Shown: positions 34,554 to 43,257 of the stretch, piece by piece | Numbering within the stretch: the first letter of the stretch is position 1 | How the letters are laid out: each line of letters begins with the position of its first letter | Assembly (NCBI RefSeq): GCF_003287735.1 | Contig: NZ_NSCM01000029.1 | Coordinates: 1 to 56,170, forward strand | DNA from: Photorhabdus bodei | GTDB taxonomy: Bacteria; Pseudomonadota; Gammaproteobacteria; Enterobacterales; Enterobacteriaceae | DNA: 56,170 nt | Direction: 5' to 3' | The notes under the pieces: generated by a model | What the model was told of the DNA's origin: nothing | What the model saw: the letters and a program-made list of their open reading frames with translations, nothing else | Databases searched by the model: none | Position numbers and translations under genes: made by a program

Positions 34554-36164
34554 TTATTCGAGAGACACGGTATCGAAACGGTGTTTATTACCCAATGGCT
34601 CAACAACATAGCCTTTAACTTCCTTACGGATGGGCTCATAAACAACTGAATGAGCGATAATCAGCGCTGGAACCTGTTCGTGCATCACAACCTGTGCCTG
34701 TTTATAAAGCTCGACACGTTTGGCGTGATCAGAAGCAACACGCGCGGGCTGAATGATGTCCTCAAATGGTTTGTAGCACCATTTAGAGTAGTTAGAACCC
34801 CGCTCTTTGGCCGCACAGCTAAATAGGGTTGCGAAGAAGTTATCTGGATCACCATTGTCCCCGGTCCAACCCATCATCACAATTTGATGCTCGCCGTCTT
34901 TAGCTCGTTTAAGATATTCACCCCATTCATAGCTGACAATTTTAGCCTTAACACCAATTTTCGCCCAGTCAGCCTGGATCATTTCAGCCATACGACGAGC
35001 ATTTGGGTTATACGGACGCTGTACCGGCATTGCCCACAGATCGATAGTAAAACCATCTCCTAAACCCGCTTCTTTTAGTAACTGTTTCGCCTTTTCCGGA
35101 TCATATGGATAATCTTTAATGTTATCGTTGTAACCCCATATTGTCGGTGGAATCAGGTTTTTCGCTTTTTGACCAGCACCCTGATAAACCGCCTCAACGA
35201 TAGCGTCTTTATTGACCGCCATCGTCAATGCCTGACGAACTTTAAGATTATCCAATGGTTTCTTGGTGACATTGAACGAAACATAACCCACGTTCAAGCC
35301 CGGTTGTTCTAACAGGACAATATCTTTATCCTTCTTCATGCGGGCAATATCCGCTGGATTTGGATATGGCATGATCTGACATTCATTTTTCTGTAGTTTT
35401 GCATAACGAACAGATGCATCAGGAGTAATAGAGAAGACCAGCCGATCCACTTTCGCTTTATCACCCCAGTAGGATTTGAACGCTTTATACAGGATACGAG
35501 AATCTTTCTGATATTGAAGCAACTGGAATGGACCAGTACCGATTGGATTCAGATCGACATTTTCCGGCGTACCGGCTTTCATCATTTTATCTGCATATTC
35601 CGCGGACAGAATAGAGGCGAAATCCATCCCTATGTCAGCCAAGAACGGAGCTTCTGGACGGGTCAGTTCAAACCGGACAGTATAATCGTCAACTTTTACC
35701 ACCTTATCAATCATCTCACTCATGCCCATGCCAATGAAATACTCATAGCTACCACCAGAGACTTTATGGTATGAGTGATTTTTATCTTTTTGACGCATGA
35801 AAGAGTAGAGCACATCGTCAGCATTAAAATCACGAGTGGGTTTAAACTCTTTATTCTCATGCCATTTAACGCCTTTGCGCAGATGGAAAGTATATGTCTT
35901 GCCATCATCACTGATATCCCATCTCTCCGCCAGTCCAGGTATGATTTCGGTCGTACCGGCTTTGAACTCAACCAAACGGTTATACAACGGTACAGAGCTG
36001 GCGTCATAGCTTGTGCCGGCAGTGAATAATTGTGGATTAAAGCCTTCCGGTGAGCCTTCGGAACAATAAACCAATGTTTTTGCCTGAACGCTGGCGGTTA
36101 CTGCCAATGCAACTAAGCTGACCCCTAGCTTCAATAACTTCGCCCCTTTAGAGAAAGTTGTCAT
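34554..36164 (-). CDS. dppA: Periplasmic dipeptide-binding protein DppA
   Basis: 536 residues from ATG at 36164 (MTTFSKGAK), preceded by GGAG at nine bases; this start is preferred to one five codons earlier. Signal peptide ends SVQA near residue 29, then KTLVYCSEGSPEGFNPQLFT as in E. coli DppA. First gene of dppABCDF. It delivers peptides to DppBC. An ACA-rich leader suggests small-RNA control. Confidence 0.95.
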   Translation of the reverse strand: MTTFSKGAKLLKLGVSLVALAVTASVQAKTLVYCSEGSPEGFNPQLFTAGTSYDASSVPLYNRLVEFKAGTTEIIPGLAERWDISDDGKTYTFHLRKGVKWHENKEFKPTRDFNADDVLYSFMRQKDKNHSYHKVSGGSYEYFIGMGMSEMIDKVVKVDDYTVRFELTRPEAPFLADIGMDFASILSAEYADKMMKAGTPENVDLNPIGTGPFQLLQYQKDSRILYKAFKSYWGDKAKVDRLVFSITPDASVRYAKLQKNECQIMPYPNPADIARMKKDKDIVLLEQPGLNVGYVSFNVTKKPLDNLKVRQALTMAVNKDAIVEAVYQGAGQKAKNLIPPTIWGYNDNIKDYPYDPEKAKQLLKEAGLGDGFTIDLWAMPVQRPYNPNARRMAEMIQADWAKIGVKAKIVSYEWGEYLKRAKDGEHQIVMMGWTGDNGDPDNFFATLFSCAAKERGSNYSKWCYKPFEDIIQPARVASDHAKRVELYKQAQVVMHEQVPALIIAHSVVYEPIRKEVKGYVVEPLGNKHRFDTVSLE

Positions 36165-36179
36165 TTTCTTGCACTCCAT

Positions 36180-36197
36180 TTGTGGTGGTGTTGTGTA
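36180..36197 (-). promoter_or_regulatory. ACA-rich leader of dppA, candidate GcvB small-RNA target
   Basis: On the transcript strand the leader reads CACAACACCACCACAA just upstream of the dppA ribosome binding site. GcvB represses dppA in Salmonella and E. coli by pairing its GU-rich region with such ACA repeats (established). Conservation here is seen in sequence; activity is inferred. Confidence 0.5.
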
Positions 36198-36720
36198 CAG
36201 TCAGAATCTGCACTTTCTGTCAGAAACTGCGCTGTTTAGGTTTTGTTTATTATTTTCAGCTTATCAATTAAACAACTGTTGTCTCTTGCGTCAATAAGAT
36301 CTCAACAGATGTCATAAACAACAGGAAAACACAAAGGAAACTAATAATTAACATAGCTAGCACAAAAACATGACAACTCGCACGTTTTATAGACAAAAAA
36401 ACCATAAAAAGCTCATGGATGCAGGATTAATCACTATTAACCTGTGCGCAAAAATTGTGGTTGTTTGATTAATTAGTAAACGATTATTTCACTAGAAAAG
36501 ATGATAACTGGCATAAAATGCTGTGCGCCGAATAAAGTCGGTACCTGAAAAATAAGTCAAATAAGTATAACATTAATAATATAAATAAATACAAAAACCT
36601 GTTACTAGTTTATCTACTTTTCATCGCTTCTGGTTTCCTTAATGATTAACTAGGGTAGGTTCATATAATAAGTGCAACATGTTTACTCTAGAAGTAAACA
36701 TGTCCATATTTTTTAAATAA
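36198..36720. other. dppA promoter region and AT-rich spacer
   Basis: Upstream region of dppA followed by AT-rich DNA up to the ATP-grasp stub. No further gene seen. A short near-perfect repeat GTTTACT-CTAGA-AGTAAAC at about 36679-36697 may be the end structure of the stub transcript. Confidence 0.4.
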
Positions 36721-36846
36721 TTACTTATTTTCATCATCATAAAAAGCAGTTTCATAGAAAAATTGGCATCTCTTTAATTCCACTATAAAATCATTAGCCA
36801 TAAACTTACCAGAAGAAAAACCATCTACAATAGCAACCTTTTTCAT
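36721..36846 (-). pseudogene. N-terminal stub of an ATP-grasp family ligase
   Basis: 41 codons from ATG at 36846 (good site GAGG, 11 bases after the EamA stop) reading MKKVAIVDGFSSGKFMANDF, then an acidic tail ending YDDENK. The opening IVDGFSSGKF is typical of ATP-grasp carboxylate-amine ligases of about 400 residues, whose N-terminal domain begins this way. The rest is missing. Either a deletion removed the catalytic part or a short peptide is still made. Its coupling to an exporter suggests a former peptide or amide biosynthesis operon. Confidence 0.5.
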
Positions 36847-36857
36847 TTTATACCTCG

Positions 36858-37778
36858 TTATACCCTATTTGTCTTTTTTATCTTGCTCACCCCAAGAATA
36901 ATTAATAAAGAAACTATAACCGAAGCTGCAATCAAACTTTCAACAGAAAAAGCTATACGTGAATCAAGATATTGGAAAAGAATCGTAAATACAGGTATCA
37001 GTAAAAACAATAAAGAGACATGAAGGGGAGTAATGGCATTAATCGCCTTCAGTACGAGATAGATTGGAAGTAAGTGCCCGATAGCAACAAGAATCAACAT
37101 CGGAAGAATCATCTCGATATTCAAACTAAGAGAAACATCGGATAGTGAAATATAACAAAATGAAAGTATCACCATTAAGATACTTCTAACAGACAATATC
37201 TCATATGTTTGCCATTTTTCCTTGAATAATTTCTTAGAAAAAATAGTGTATAATACCGTTCCTACAGCACCAATTATCACACTAACAATGCCAATAATCC
37301 TATCCTGAGTTGAGGTTGATGATAATCCACTATTTCCTAAAAATGTATTCACTAGCATCACACCTACCCCAATGAGAACTAACCAAGATATGACGACTTC
37401 TAATTTTTCTGTTTTTGCCTCGTCTTTATCGATAAAAGATGAAAGGAGGATTGTTATCGCAGGGCCACAAGCCACTGAAGCGACACCCACTATTGCAGGC
37501 TCAAGAAAACGTAGCGAAATGATTAACCCCCCCCAATTTAATAGAATTGAGATATTAACAATTAACACCAATAAGGTGTTCTTGCGGATCTTTACAATTA
37601 ATTGATCAATCCCTTTGAAAATACTTACCATCATAAATAATAAAGTAGATGATATAAAGCAATAAAAGATAACAATAGCTGAATTTATCGATTGCGTTAA
37701 ATACGCAACAAACACATCAAATGCTGCACTGATGAGGCAAAAAATAACCCCATATATTACGCCATTATATGAAGACAT
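36858..37778 (-). CDS. EamA/DMT-superfamily metabolite exporter
   Basis: 306 residues with ten predicted membrane helices in two EamA-type repeats (first about 5-140, second about 160-300). AGGTG lies four bases upstream of the ATG at 37778. The family exports amino acids, nucleosides and small metabolites. The downstream ATP-grasp stub is 11 bases away, so the transporter probably exported that enzyme's product. It is divergent from the cyclodipeptide synthase across a 1-kb gap and could instead serve that pathway. Confidence 0.8.
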   Translation of the reverse strand: MSSYNGVIYGVIFCLISAAFDVFVAYLTQSINSAIVIFYCFISSTLLFMMVSIFKGIDQLIVKIRKNTLLVLIVNISILLNWGGLIISLRFLEPAIVGVASVACGPAITILLSSFIDKDEAKTEKLEVVISWLVLIGVGVMLVNTFLGNSGLSSTSTQDRIIGIVSVIIGAVGTVLYTIFSKKLFKEKWQTYEILSVRSILMVILSFCYISLSDVSLSLNIEMILPMLILVAIGHLLPIYLVLKAINAITPLHVSLLFLLIPVFTILFQYLDSRIAFSVESLIAASVIVSLLIILGVSKIKKTNRV

Positions 37779-38751
37779 ATATCACCTATTATTCTATTGG
37801 AAATTAATCTTTAATCGTTATTACCTTCCATTTTTAACATGCTTTTTTGCTGCCTAAACTGCCTCATTCAGAAATAATTTCCTTGGTGTTTCATAATTTT
37901 CTGCACAATAATATCCTATCTTTATAGCTACTAATAGGATTTTGATATTCACACTTCGAAAATACTCGATTATCGTTTATTCTAAATTTATCAGTTTTGA
38001 GTAAAATTGTGTTACCTATATCACTTGATTTCACAGTTATCTTCCATTTAATACTTATGGAAGATAATATTCATACACTATTCTTGTGTTTTTTCAAATA
38101 AGTTATTTAATGAATGAGATATATTTCTCAGATAGATAAATTAAATATCATGGATAGTAATTAAATGTTATTTTTTACTATGATATTATTAGTATATACG
38201 TAATTTTCCTACAGGATTTCTGATACAAGAGATTAAATAAACCTCAAGTAAAATAGCGTGATTTATATACGGATTTTTTAATTTATCAATAAAAATCCAA
38301 TAAGTTTACCAGCGAATAATAGTTACATGCTATTGCCATTGTTCTAGTCATATAAACAGAATATTTGTTAATATACTCAAATGAATTCGCCACATGACTA
38401 ATATGGCGAAGCATATTGACGTAAAGTTAAAAATACAGTATTAGGTGTTGTTATCTGAACAACCTTCTTATTAGAAATCTCCAAGGATGACGATACATTT
38501 TCATACCCAATTTTCTTCTCATTTTTTCAACAGTAGCCAGAATTTGTCAAGACTCATTTAACATCAATTCGTTTATCGGCTCGAAATGTAGTTTATCTAA
38601 CTCTGATTTTCGATAATCTTTGACATTTTTACGAGATTAAATTATATCAAATTTATGTATAAATATTTTAATGGAGATGTAATAAATCTATATAAAAATT
38701 AAACAATTTATACCAGGATTATGTGCGATTACATTAAAAAATGGAAAGTCA
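37779..38751. other. Long AT-rich divergent intergenic region
   Basis: 973 bases between the divergent EamA and cyclodipeptide synthase genes. No open frame of note, tRNA or repeat was seen. The unusual length suggests either lost genes or a large AT-rich control region of the kind bound by H-NS. Confidence 0.5.
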
Positions 38752-38757
38752 ATGGAA

Positions 38758-39528
38758 ATGTTATCTACTGAAAAAAAATGCTTAAAAGAAACGAACAATC
38801 AAATATTATCAGTCTATTCAACATTGCTGCACGAGAATTCACTATCATTTACTGTCCAAGGTGAAACCTCTCGTTGTGACCAAATTATTCAAAAAGGTGA
38901 TCACGCGCTAATAGGGATAAGCCCCTTTAACTCCCGTTTTTCAAAGGACTATGTAGTGGACCTTATTCAGTGGTCAAGTCATTATTTCCGACAAGTTGAC
39001 ATATTGTTACCTTGTGAACGTGAAGCTTCACGCCTTTTAGTTGCTGGTGGAACCGAGGATGCTAAGGCTATCAAGAAAACACAGCGCGAAATTAGACGTC
39101 ATTTATGTAACCTCGATTATGCTATTTCCATAGCAATGTTAAAAAGTAAGCAAATCAGAGTTATTCAATTTAATGACTTTGCACTAAACCATGACTACCA
39201 ATCTCTTAAAAAACACGTTGAAAACGCGTTTAATGAATCAGAATCTTTTAAAAAAATCTGCCTTGATATGTCCTTTCAAGCTATAAAAGGGCGACTAAAA
39301 GGTACCGGGCAATACGTTGGTCCAATTGACCTACAATTAGTATATAAAGCGTTACCATATATTTTCGCTGAAATTCCCTTTTACCTCGATACCCCTCGAT
39401 TACTTGGGGTAAAGTATTCTACGTTACTTTATCACCGTCCTTGGCCAATCGGAAAAGGGTTGTTTAACGGTAGTTATCCTATACAAGTAGGAGGTAGACA
39501 AAGTTACGGAATCGTCACTCAACCATAA
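38758..39528 (+). CDS. tRNA-dependent cyclodipeptide synthase (CDPS)
   Basis: About 256 residues. Numbered from the alternative ATG at 38752, residues matching AlbC are: nucleophile S57 in GISPFNSRFS (AlbC S37) with N60 (N40), Y203 and E207 in PYIFAEIPFYLDTP (Y178, E182), and Y227 (Y202). CDPSs use two aminoacyl-tRNAs to make cyclodipeptides. The start at 38758 gives better spacing to GGAAAG. From memory, a Photorhabdus CDPS (Plu0297) was among the founding characterised members. The downstream P450 would have modified the diketopiperazine. The two amino acids cannot be told from sequence alone. Confidence 0.9.
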   Translation: MLSTEKKCLKETNNQILSVYSTLLHENSLSFTVQGETSRCDQIIQKGDHALIGISPFNSRFSKDYVVDLIQWSSHYFRQVDILLPCEREASRLLVAGGTEDAKAIKKTQREIRRHLCNLDYAISIAMLKSKQIRVIQFNDFALNHDYQSLKKHVENAFNESESFKKICLDMSFQAIKGRLKGTGQYVGPIDLQLVYKALPYIFAEIPFYLDTPRLLGVKYSTLLYHRPWPIGKGLFNGSYPIQVGGRQSYGIVTQP

Positions 39529-39613
39529 AATACAAACAATCTGATGAAATAGTAATTGTATTTAAAGTTAATAAGCTCTTAGTACCAAATATCTTTAGAA
39601 AGGAAGCAAAATA

Positions 39614-40962
39614 ATGGCTAAATTAAGTTCTTTTAGTATTCACGATCCCAAGTTCATAAAAAATCCTTATGATTTTTACGACATCTTGCATAAACAAGAT
39701 TTAGTTTATTTTGAACAATACCAAAACAGCTATTTTATTGGCAAATATGAGGATGTTGACGCTATTTTAAAATCCTCAATTTTCAATACTAAGCCATTAA
39801 CTGCACTTGCCGAACCGGTTATGGGGGATCGCGTTCTTGCTCAAATGGAAGGTGAAGAGCATGCGTGTAAACGCAAACTCATAATGCAAGGACTTTCAAG
39901 AGATTATTTGAATCGCTACTACGAACCCATGATTCGAAAGATTACTGAAGATCTCTTACAACCTTATATGGAAAAAGGAAATATAGATATTGTTAATGAC
40001 TTTGGCCGCGATTATGCCGTATTAGTAACATTAGGTATTCTCGGACTGCCAAGTGATAACTATCGTGATATAGCTGAATGGCACAAGGGTATCGCTAGTT
40101 TTATTACCCAGTTTGACCAAACAGAACCAGAAAAAATGCACAGTCTTGAATGTAGTCAGAAATTAATTCGCTTACTAAAGCCTATAATAGATCAGAGACG
40201 GTGTAATCCCAGTGAGGACATTATATCTATACCCGTCATCTTTCAAGTTGCCTCTTTGTTGGCTGCACTCGCTCACCCCGGTCACATAGTTATCTATGCT
40301 CCCGGGGATTCACTCCCTTGCCGTCGCGATGCATCTTGAAATCCATAGGGTATATATTTTGTCAAGATACAGCGATGTCCATGAGTGAAATTACAGCACT
40401 GTGTTTAAACATTCTATTAGCTGCTATAGAACCTGCTGACAAGATATTAGCAATGATGCTTAATCACTTAATATCTAATCCAAGTATGCTTGATGCTGTG
40501 CTCAAAGATCGCAGTCTGGTTCGAGATGCATTTGAAGAAACTTTACGCCTGACATCACCGGTACAGCTAATTCCAAGAGAAACGGGTGAAGACGTCACTA
40601 TTTCTGGTATCGATATACCTAAAGGCGCTGTAATATTTTGTATGATTGGCACAGCTAATCGCGATCCATCGGTTTTTCACAAACCAAATGAATTTGATCT
40701 ATATCGAAGAAAAAATACAACTTCTCAACAGAAAGCAAATCGAAAAAGACATTTAGCTTTTGGTACAGGTACTCATGCCTGTGCTGCGGCTGCATTTTCA
40801 CTCAATCAGTTGGAAGTTTCATCCAATATTATTTTGGATCGCCTGCACAATTTACGTTTTGCTAGTAATGATCATTATCAAGAAACAGGAGTGTATACAC
40901 GAGGACCTTCTAAACTCCTTTTGAGTTTTGATCCAATAGCATCGTCTGCTGTCAAGGAATAG
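39614..40962 (+). pseudogene. Cytochrome P450 disrupted by an ERIC insertion
   Basis: Two out-of-frame pieces surround the ERIC at 40228-40354. The first (39614-40231) covers the N-terminal half; the second carries the ExxR motif (EETLRLTS) and the haem loop FGTGTHACAAAAF with its cysteine, where the usual Gly after Cys is Ala. Removing 125 bases (one TA plus the element interior) rejoins codons perfectly, giving ISIFCQDTAM and a 407-residue P450 of normal length. The piece before the break would end within the ERIC after 241 codons; the second could start only inside or after the ERIC. Partner of the CDPS, 85 bases downstream. Presumably inactive as an oxidase. Confidence 0.93.
40228..40354. 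repeat. ERIC element inserted within the P450 coding sequence
   Basis: 127 bp in inverted orientation relative to the other copies, flanked by the TA target duplication (TATACCCGTC to ATAGGGTATA). The net 125-base gain is not a multiple of three and shifts the frame. The element is near-identical in sequence to the intergenic copies, suggesting recent movement. Confidence 0.97.
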
Positions 40963-41254
40963 TCGCCCTTATTTGAAAATCACTATGGAAGCGATGGAAT
41001 AGGAACATAAAGTTCATATTGTGGTGTAACGACGCCTATCAGCGGCATAATAGTGAATATGTGGAACTTCTGGAAAAACATCAGGCTTGTGTGAAATCGC
41101 TCAGAAGATCCATCTGAAATACTGTTAAGGGATGCCAGAAGTGAGTATCCCTTGAAACAATCAGGAGATACCTACATTTTATTATCGAAAAGAGGTGACT
41201 CATGATGATGAGTAAAGTCAATAATAAAGTAAATTAAACGGGCTACCTGATACA
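40963..41254. other. Intergenic with a possible gene relic and a tiny reading frame
   Basis: Between about 40995 and 41118 a plus-strand frame reads NDAYQRHNSEYVELLEKHQ to a stop, without a start; it may be a gene tail. At 41202-41237 a well-placed site (GAGGTGACTC) precedes an 11-residue frame, MMMSKVNNKVN, which could be a leader peptide or a truncated gene start. Confidence 0.3.
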
Positions 41255-41283
41255 TTGACACCTTGATGATCAAGGTATATGAT
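41255..41283 (+). promoter_or_regulatory. Consensus promoter with a perfect operator palindrome in its spacer
   Basis: TTGACA (41255-41260), a 17-base spacer and TATGAT (41278-41283) form a near-ideal sigma-70 promoter. The spacer and its edge hold the perfect 17-bp palindrome ACCTTGAT-G-ATCAAGGT (41260-41276), exactly filling the space between the hexamers. This is a textbook position for a repressor, most simply the PadR protein encoded just downstream. Confidence 0.75.
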
Positions 41284-41352
41284 GCCGTTATGAACAAGCC
41301 AAAGAAAACACTTAACACTGTTGGACGAACGACAGTGGACTACACTGATCGA

Positions 41353-41670
41353 ATGTATTGGAATGGCATCATTAAGATGAGCTTATCCAAATTTTTCATT
41401 CTCAGTGTTCTACAACAACGGCCTATGCACGGTTACGAAATTGCCCGTGAGGTTGAACGTTCTACCCAAGGGTGTTGTTCACCTACCGAAGGTACAATTT
41501 ATCCGGTGCTGCGTGAATTTGAGCAGGGGGAGTATGTAACGGTACACAATGAAACCGTTGCAGGTCGTGGACGTAAAGTATACACATTAACAGATAAAGG
41601 GCGGACAGCTTTTACTGTCGCGGTAGAAGCTTGGATGGAAGTCGCCGCACATATCAATCGTCAGCAATGA
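41353..41670 (+). CDS. PadR-family transcriptional regulator
   Basis: About 105 residues with the PadR winged helix (LSKFFILSVL, GYEIAREV, PTEGTIYPVLREFEQGEYV, GRGRKVYTLTDKGR). A vicinal cysteine pair, C41-C42, stands just before the recognition helix. The start is uncertain: transcription from the consensus promoter would begin near 41290, which makes the ATG codons at 41353 or 41377 more likely than those at 41266 or 41290. It probably represses its own promoter and perhaps the methyltransferase gene 132 bases downstream. The cysteine pair hints at metal or arsenite sensing, which is inference. Confidence 0.8.
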   Translation: MYWNGIIKMSLSKFFILSVLQQRPMHGYEIAREVERSTQGCCSPTEGTIYPVLREFEQGEYVTVHNETVAGRGRKVYTLTDKGRTAFTVAVEAWMEVAAHINRQQ

Positions 41671-41802
41671 CGATTTTTTTTGACTTAATACATTGTACAT
41701 CTATGCATTGATCAGAAATATGAGGAATCTATTGTAAATCTGGCGCCAAATTACCGAAACGTAATATCAGCCTATTAATGATTTAATTTGGAGGAAATAA
41801 AT

Positions 41803-42879
41803 ATGAACGAACAATCGATTAAACAGCGAATCGAAGACATACAACACTATTATGGCAAAACCCTGTCTAGTAGAGAGGATCTTGCTATAAATGTATGCAC
41901 TGTGGACAACACCACTTCAGACAGAATCAAAGAAATTCTTAAGCTTATTCATCCTGATGTACAGAAGCGTTTTTATGGTTGTGGTACGCCTTTTCCTCCC
42001 TTGCTAGAAGGAACGACAGTATTAGACTTGGGATGTGGGAGTGGGCGTGATTGTTTTATTCTGTCTCACCTTGTAGGTACCGAGGGTAAAGTTATTGGTA
42101 TTGACGCAACAGCAGAACAAATCGAATTTGCCCAGCGTTTTGTGGATTACCATCGTCAAATCTTTGACTATTCATCCACCAATGTGCATTTTCAGCAAGG
42201 CTATATCGAGTCACTAGAACAACTTAATTTACCACCTGAAAGTATAGACGTTATCGTCTCAAACTGTGTCATCAATCTATCTGTATCTAAAGCAAATGTG
42301 TTGGCTGGTATGGCCCGTTTACTCAAACCGGGTGGTGAAATCTATTTTTCTGACATTTTTTTAGATAGAAGACTGGACCAATCACTGAAAAATGACCAAC
42401 AAATTGTTTGTGAGTGTATCGGTGACGCATTGTACTTTGAAGATTTCATACGGCTAGCAAGAACAGCCGGTTTTAATGATGTTCGTGTCATTAATAGCAG
42501 TTTGAAATCCATAAACAATAAGGAGATTGAGGAAAAACTAGGCGGTGCAAAACTGTATTCAATGACGCTGAGGCTGTTCAAATTAGATTTAGAAGACCGT
42601 TGTGAGGATTATGGTCAAGTTGCCATTTACAAAGGCAATTTACCAGATGCACCGGATCAGTTTGTGCTTGATCGAGAACATATTTTTGAGACAGGCAGAG
42701 CAGTCCCTGTATGCCGCAATACCGCCGATATGATCACCAAAAGTCGTTACCATACACTTTTTGATTTAATGGGTGACGGGAAGAAACATTATGGTCTTTT
42801 CAACGGTGGAAGGCCGCAGCATTTTGATGCTGATGGCAAAGTTATGCAAGTTTATGCACCAAGTGGCTGTGGTTGTTAG
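41803..42879 (+). CDS. ArsM-like arsenite S-adenosylmethionine methyltransferase
   Basis: 358 residues from ATG at 41803, with GGAGG upstream. SAM-binding motif DLGCGSGRD at 75-83, and ArsM-type cysteines at C32, C60, C155 (SNCVINLS) and C203/C205 (VCEC). The chain ends in GCGC, as many ArsM proteins end in cysteine-rich tails. ArsM methylates trivalent arsenic to volatile or less toxic species. The adjacent PadR regulator with a cysteine pair fits an arsenic-response unit. No arsenite pump is nearby. It could act on another soft metalloid or metabolite. Confidence 0.8.
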   Translation: MNEQSIKQRIEDIQHYYGKTLSSREDLAINVCTVDNTTSDRIKEILKLIHPDVQKRFYGCGTPFPPLLEGTTVLDLGCGSGRDCFILSHLVGTEGKVIGIDATAEQIEFAQRFVDYHRQIFDYSSTNVHFQQGYIESLEQLNLPPESIDVIVSNCVINLSVSKANVLAGMARLLKPGGEIYFSDIFLDRRLDQSLKNDQQIVCECIGDALYFEDFIRLARTAGFNDVRVINSSLKSINNKEIEEKLGGAKLYSMTLRLFKLDLEDRCEDYGQVAIYKGNLPDAPDQFVLDREHIFETGRAVPVCRNTADMITKSRYHTLFDLMGDGKKHYGLFNGGRPQHFDADGKVMQVYAPSGCGC

Positions 42880-42898
42880 AGTAAATGCTTCCAAATAG

Positions 42899-42930
42899 CA
42901 AAAAGCCTTACAGCAAGGACTGTAAGGCTT
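42899..42930 (-). terminator. Terminator shared by the tRNA-Pro gene (minus) and the ArsM gene (plus)
   Basis: GCCTTACAG and CTGTAAGGC form a perfect 9-bp stem. On the minus strand it is followed by TTTTT, making a strong terminator for the tRNA 50 bases away. On the plus strand it ends the methyltransferase transcript less cleanly. Confidence 0.9.
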
Positions 42931-42979
42931 CTCTATTTCTTTAAGTCTGCGGCTTATTTGACAGCCCCAAACTCTAAAT

Positions 42980-43056
42980 TGGTCGGCGAGAGAGGATTCG
43001 AACCTCCGACCCACTGGTCCCAAACCAGTTGCGCTACCAAGCTGCGCTACTCGCCG
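42980..43056 (-). tRNA. proM: tRNA-Pro (anticodon UGG)
   Basis: 77 bases including an encoded CCA. Acceptor CGGCGAG pairs with CTCGCCG, the anticodon stem-loop is CTGGTTTGGGACCAG with TGG, and the T-arm contains GGTTCGAATCC. It matches E. coli proM closely. Here it stands alone next to glyS, at the border of the accessory block; no integrase or duplicated tRNA end is seen. Confidence 0.97.
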
Positions 43057-43198
43057 AAAACGAGGCGAATCTTACTGCGCTCGCTATAGGCCGTCAATAC
43101 CTTTTTGATAATCATAGGTTAGTTGCTGATAAAAACAACTGAACCTCAGTTATGTCGCACTTTCACACAGTTTTTATAAAAGATTTTATCTGTAGAGG

Positions 43199-43242
43199 AA
43201 AAACTACGGCTCCGGCGACTGTATTTCACAACCGCCGGAACC
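43199..43242 (-). terminator. Terminator after glyS
   Basis: On the minus strand GGTTCCGGCG pairs with CGCCGGAGCC across 15 bases and, after GTAG, runs into TTTTT. Confidence 0.85.
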
Positions 43243-43257
43243 GATCATTTCAAATCA

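Noticed and set aside
42507..42527. ERIC-like string TTTGAAATCCATAAAC
   Set aside because: Short chance match inside the methyltransferase gene, with no TA boundary or core.
42766..43023. 85-codon minus-strand open frame
   Set aside because: It overlaps the tRNA-Pro gene and its terminator and the end of the methyltransferase gene.
36641..43056. Genomic island integrated at tRNA-Pro
   Set aside because: The accessory block does abut the tRNA, but there is no integrase and no duplicated tRNA 3' end at the far side, so integration there is not supported.
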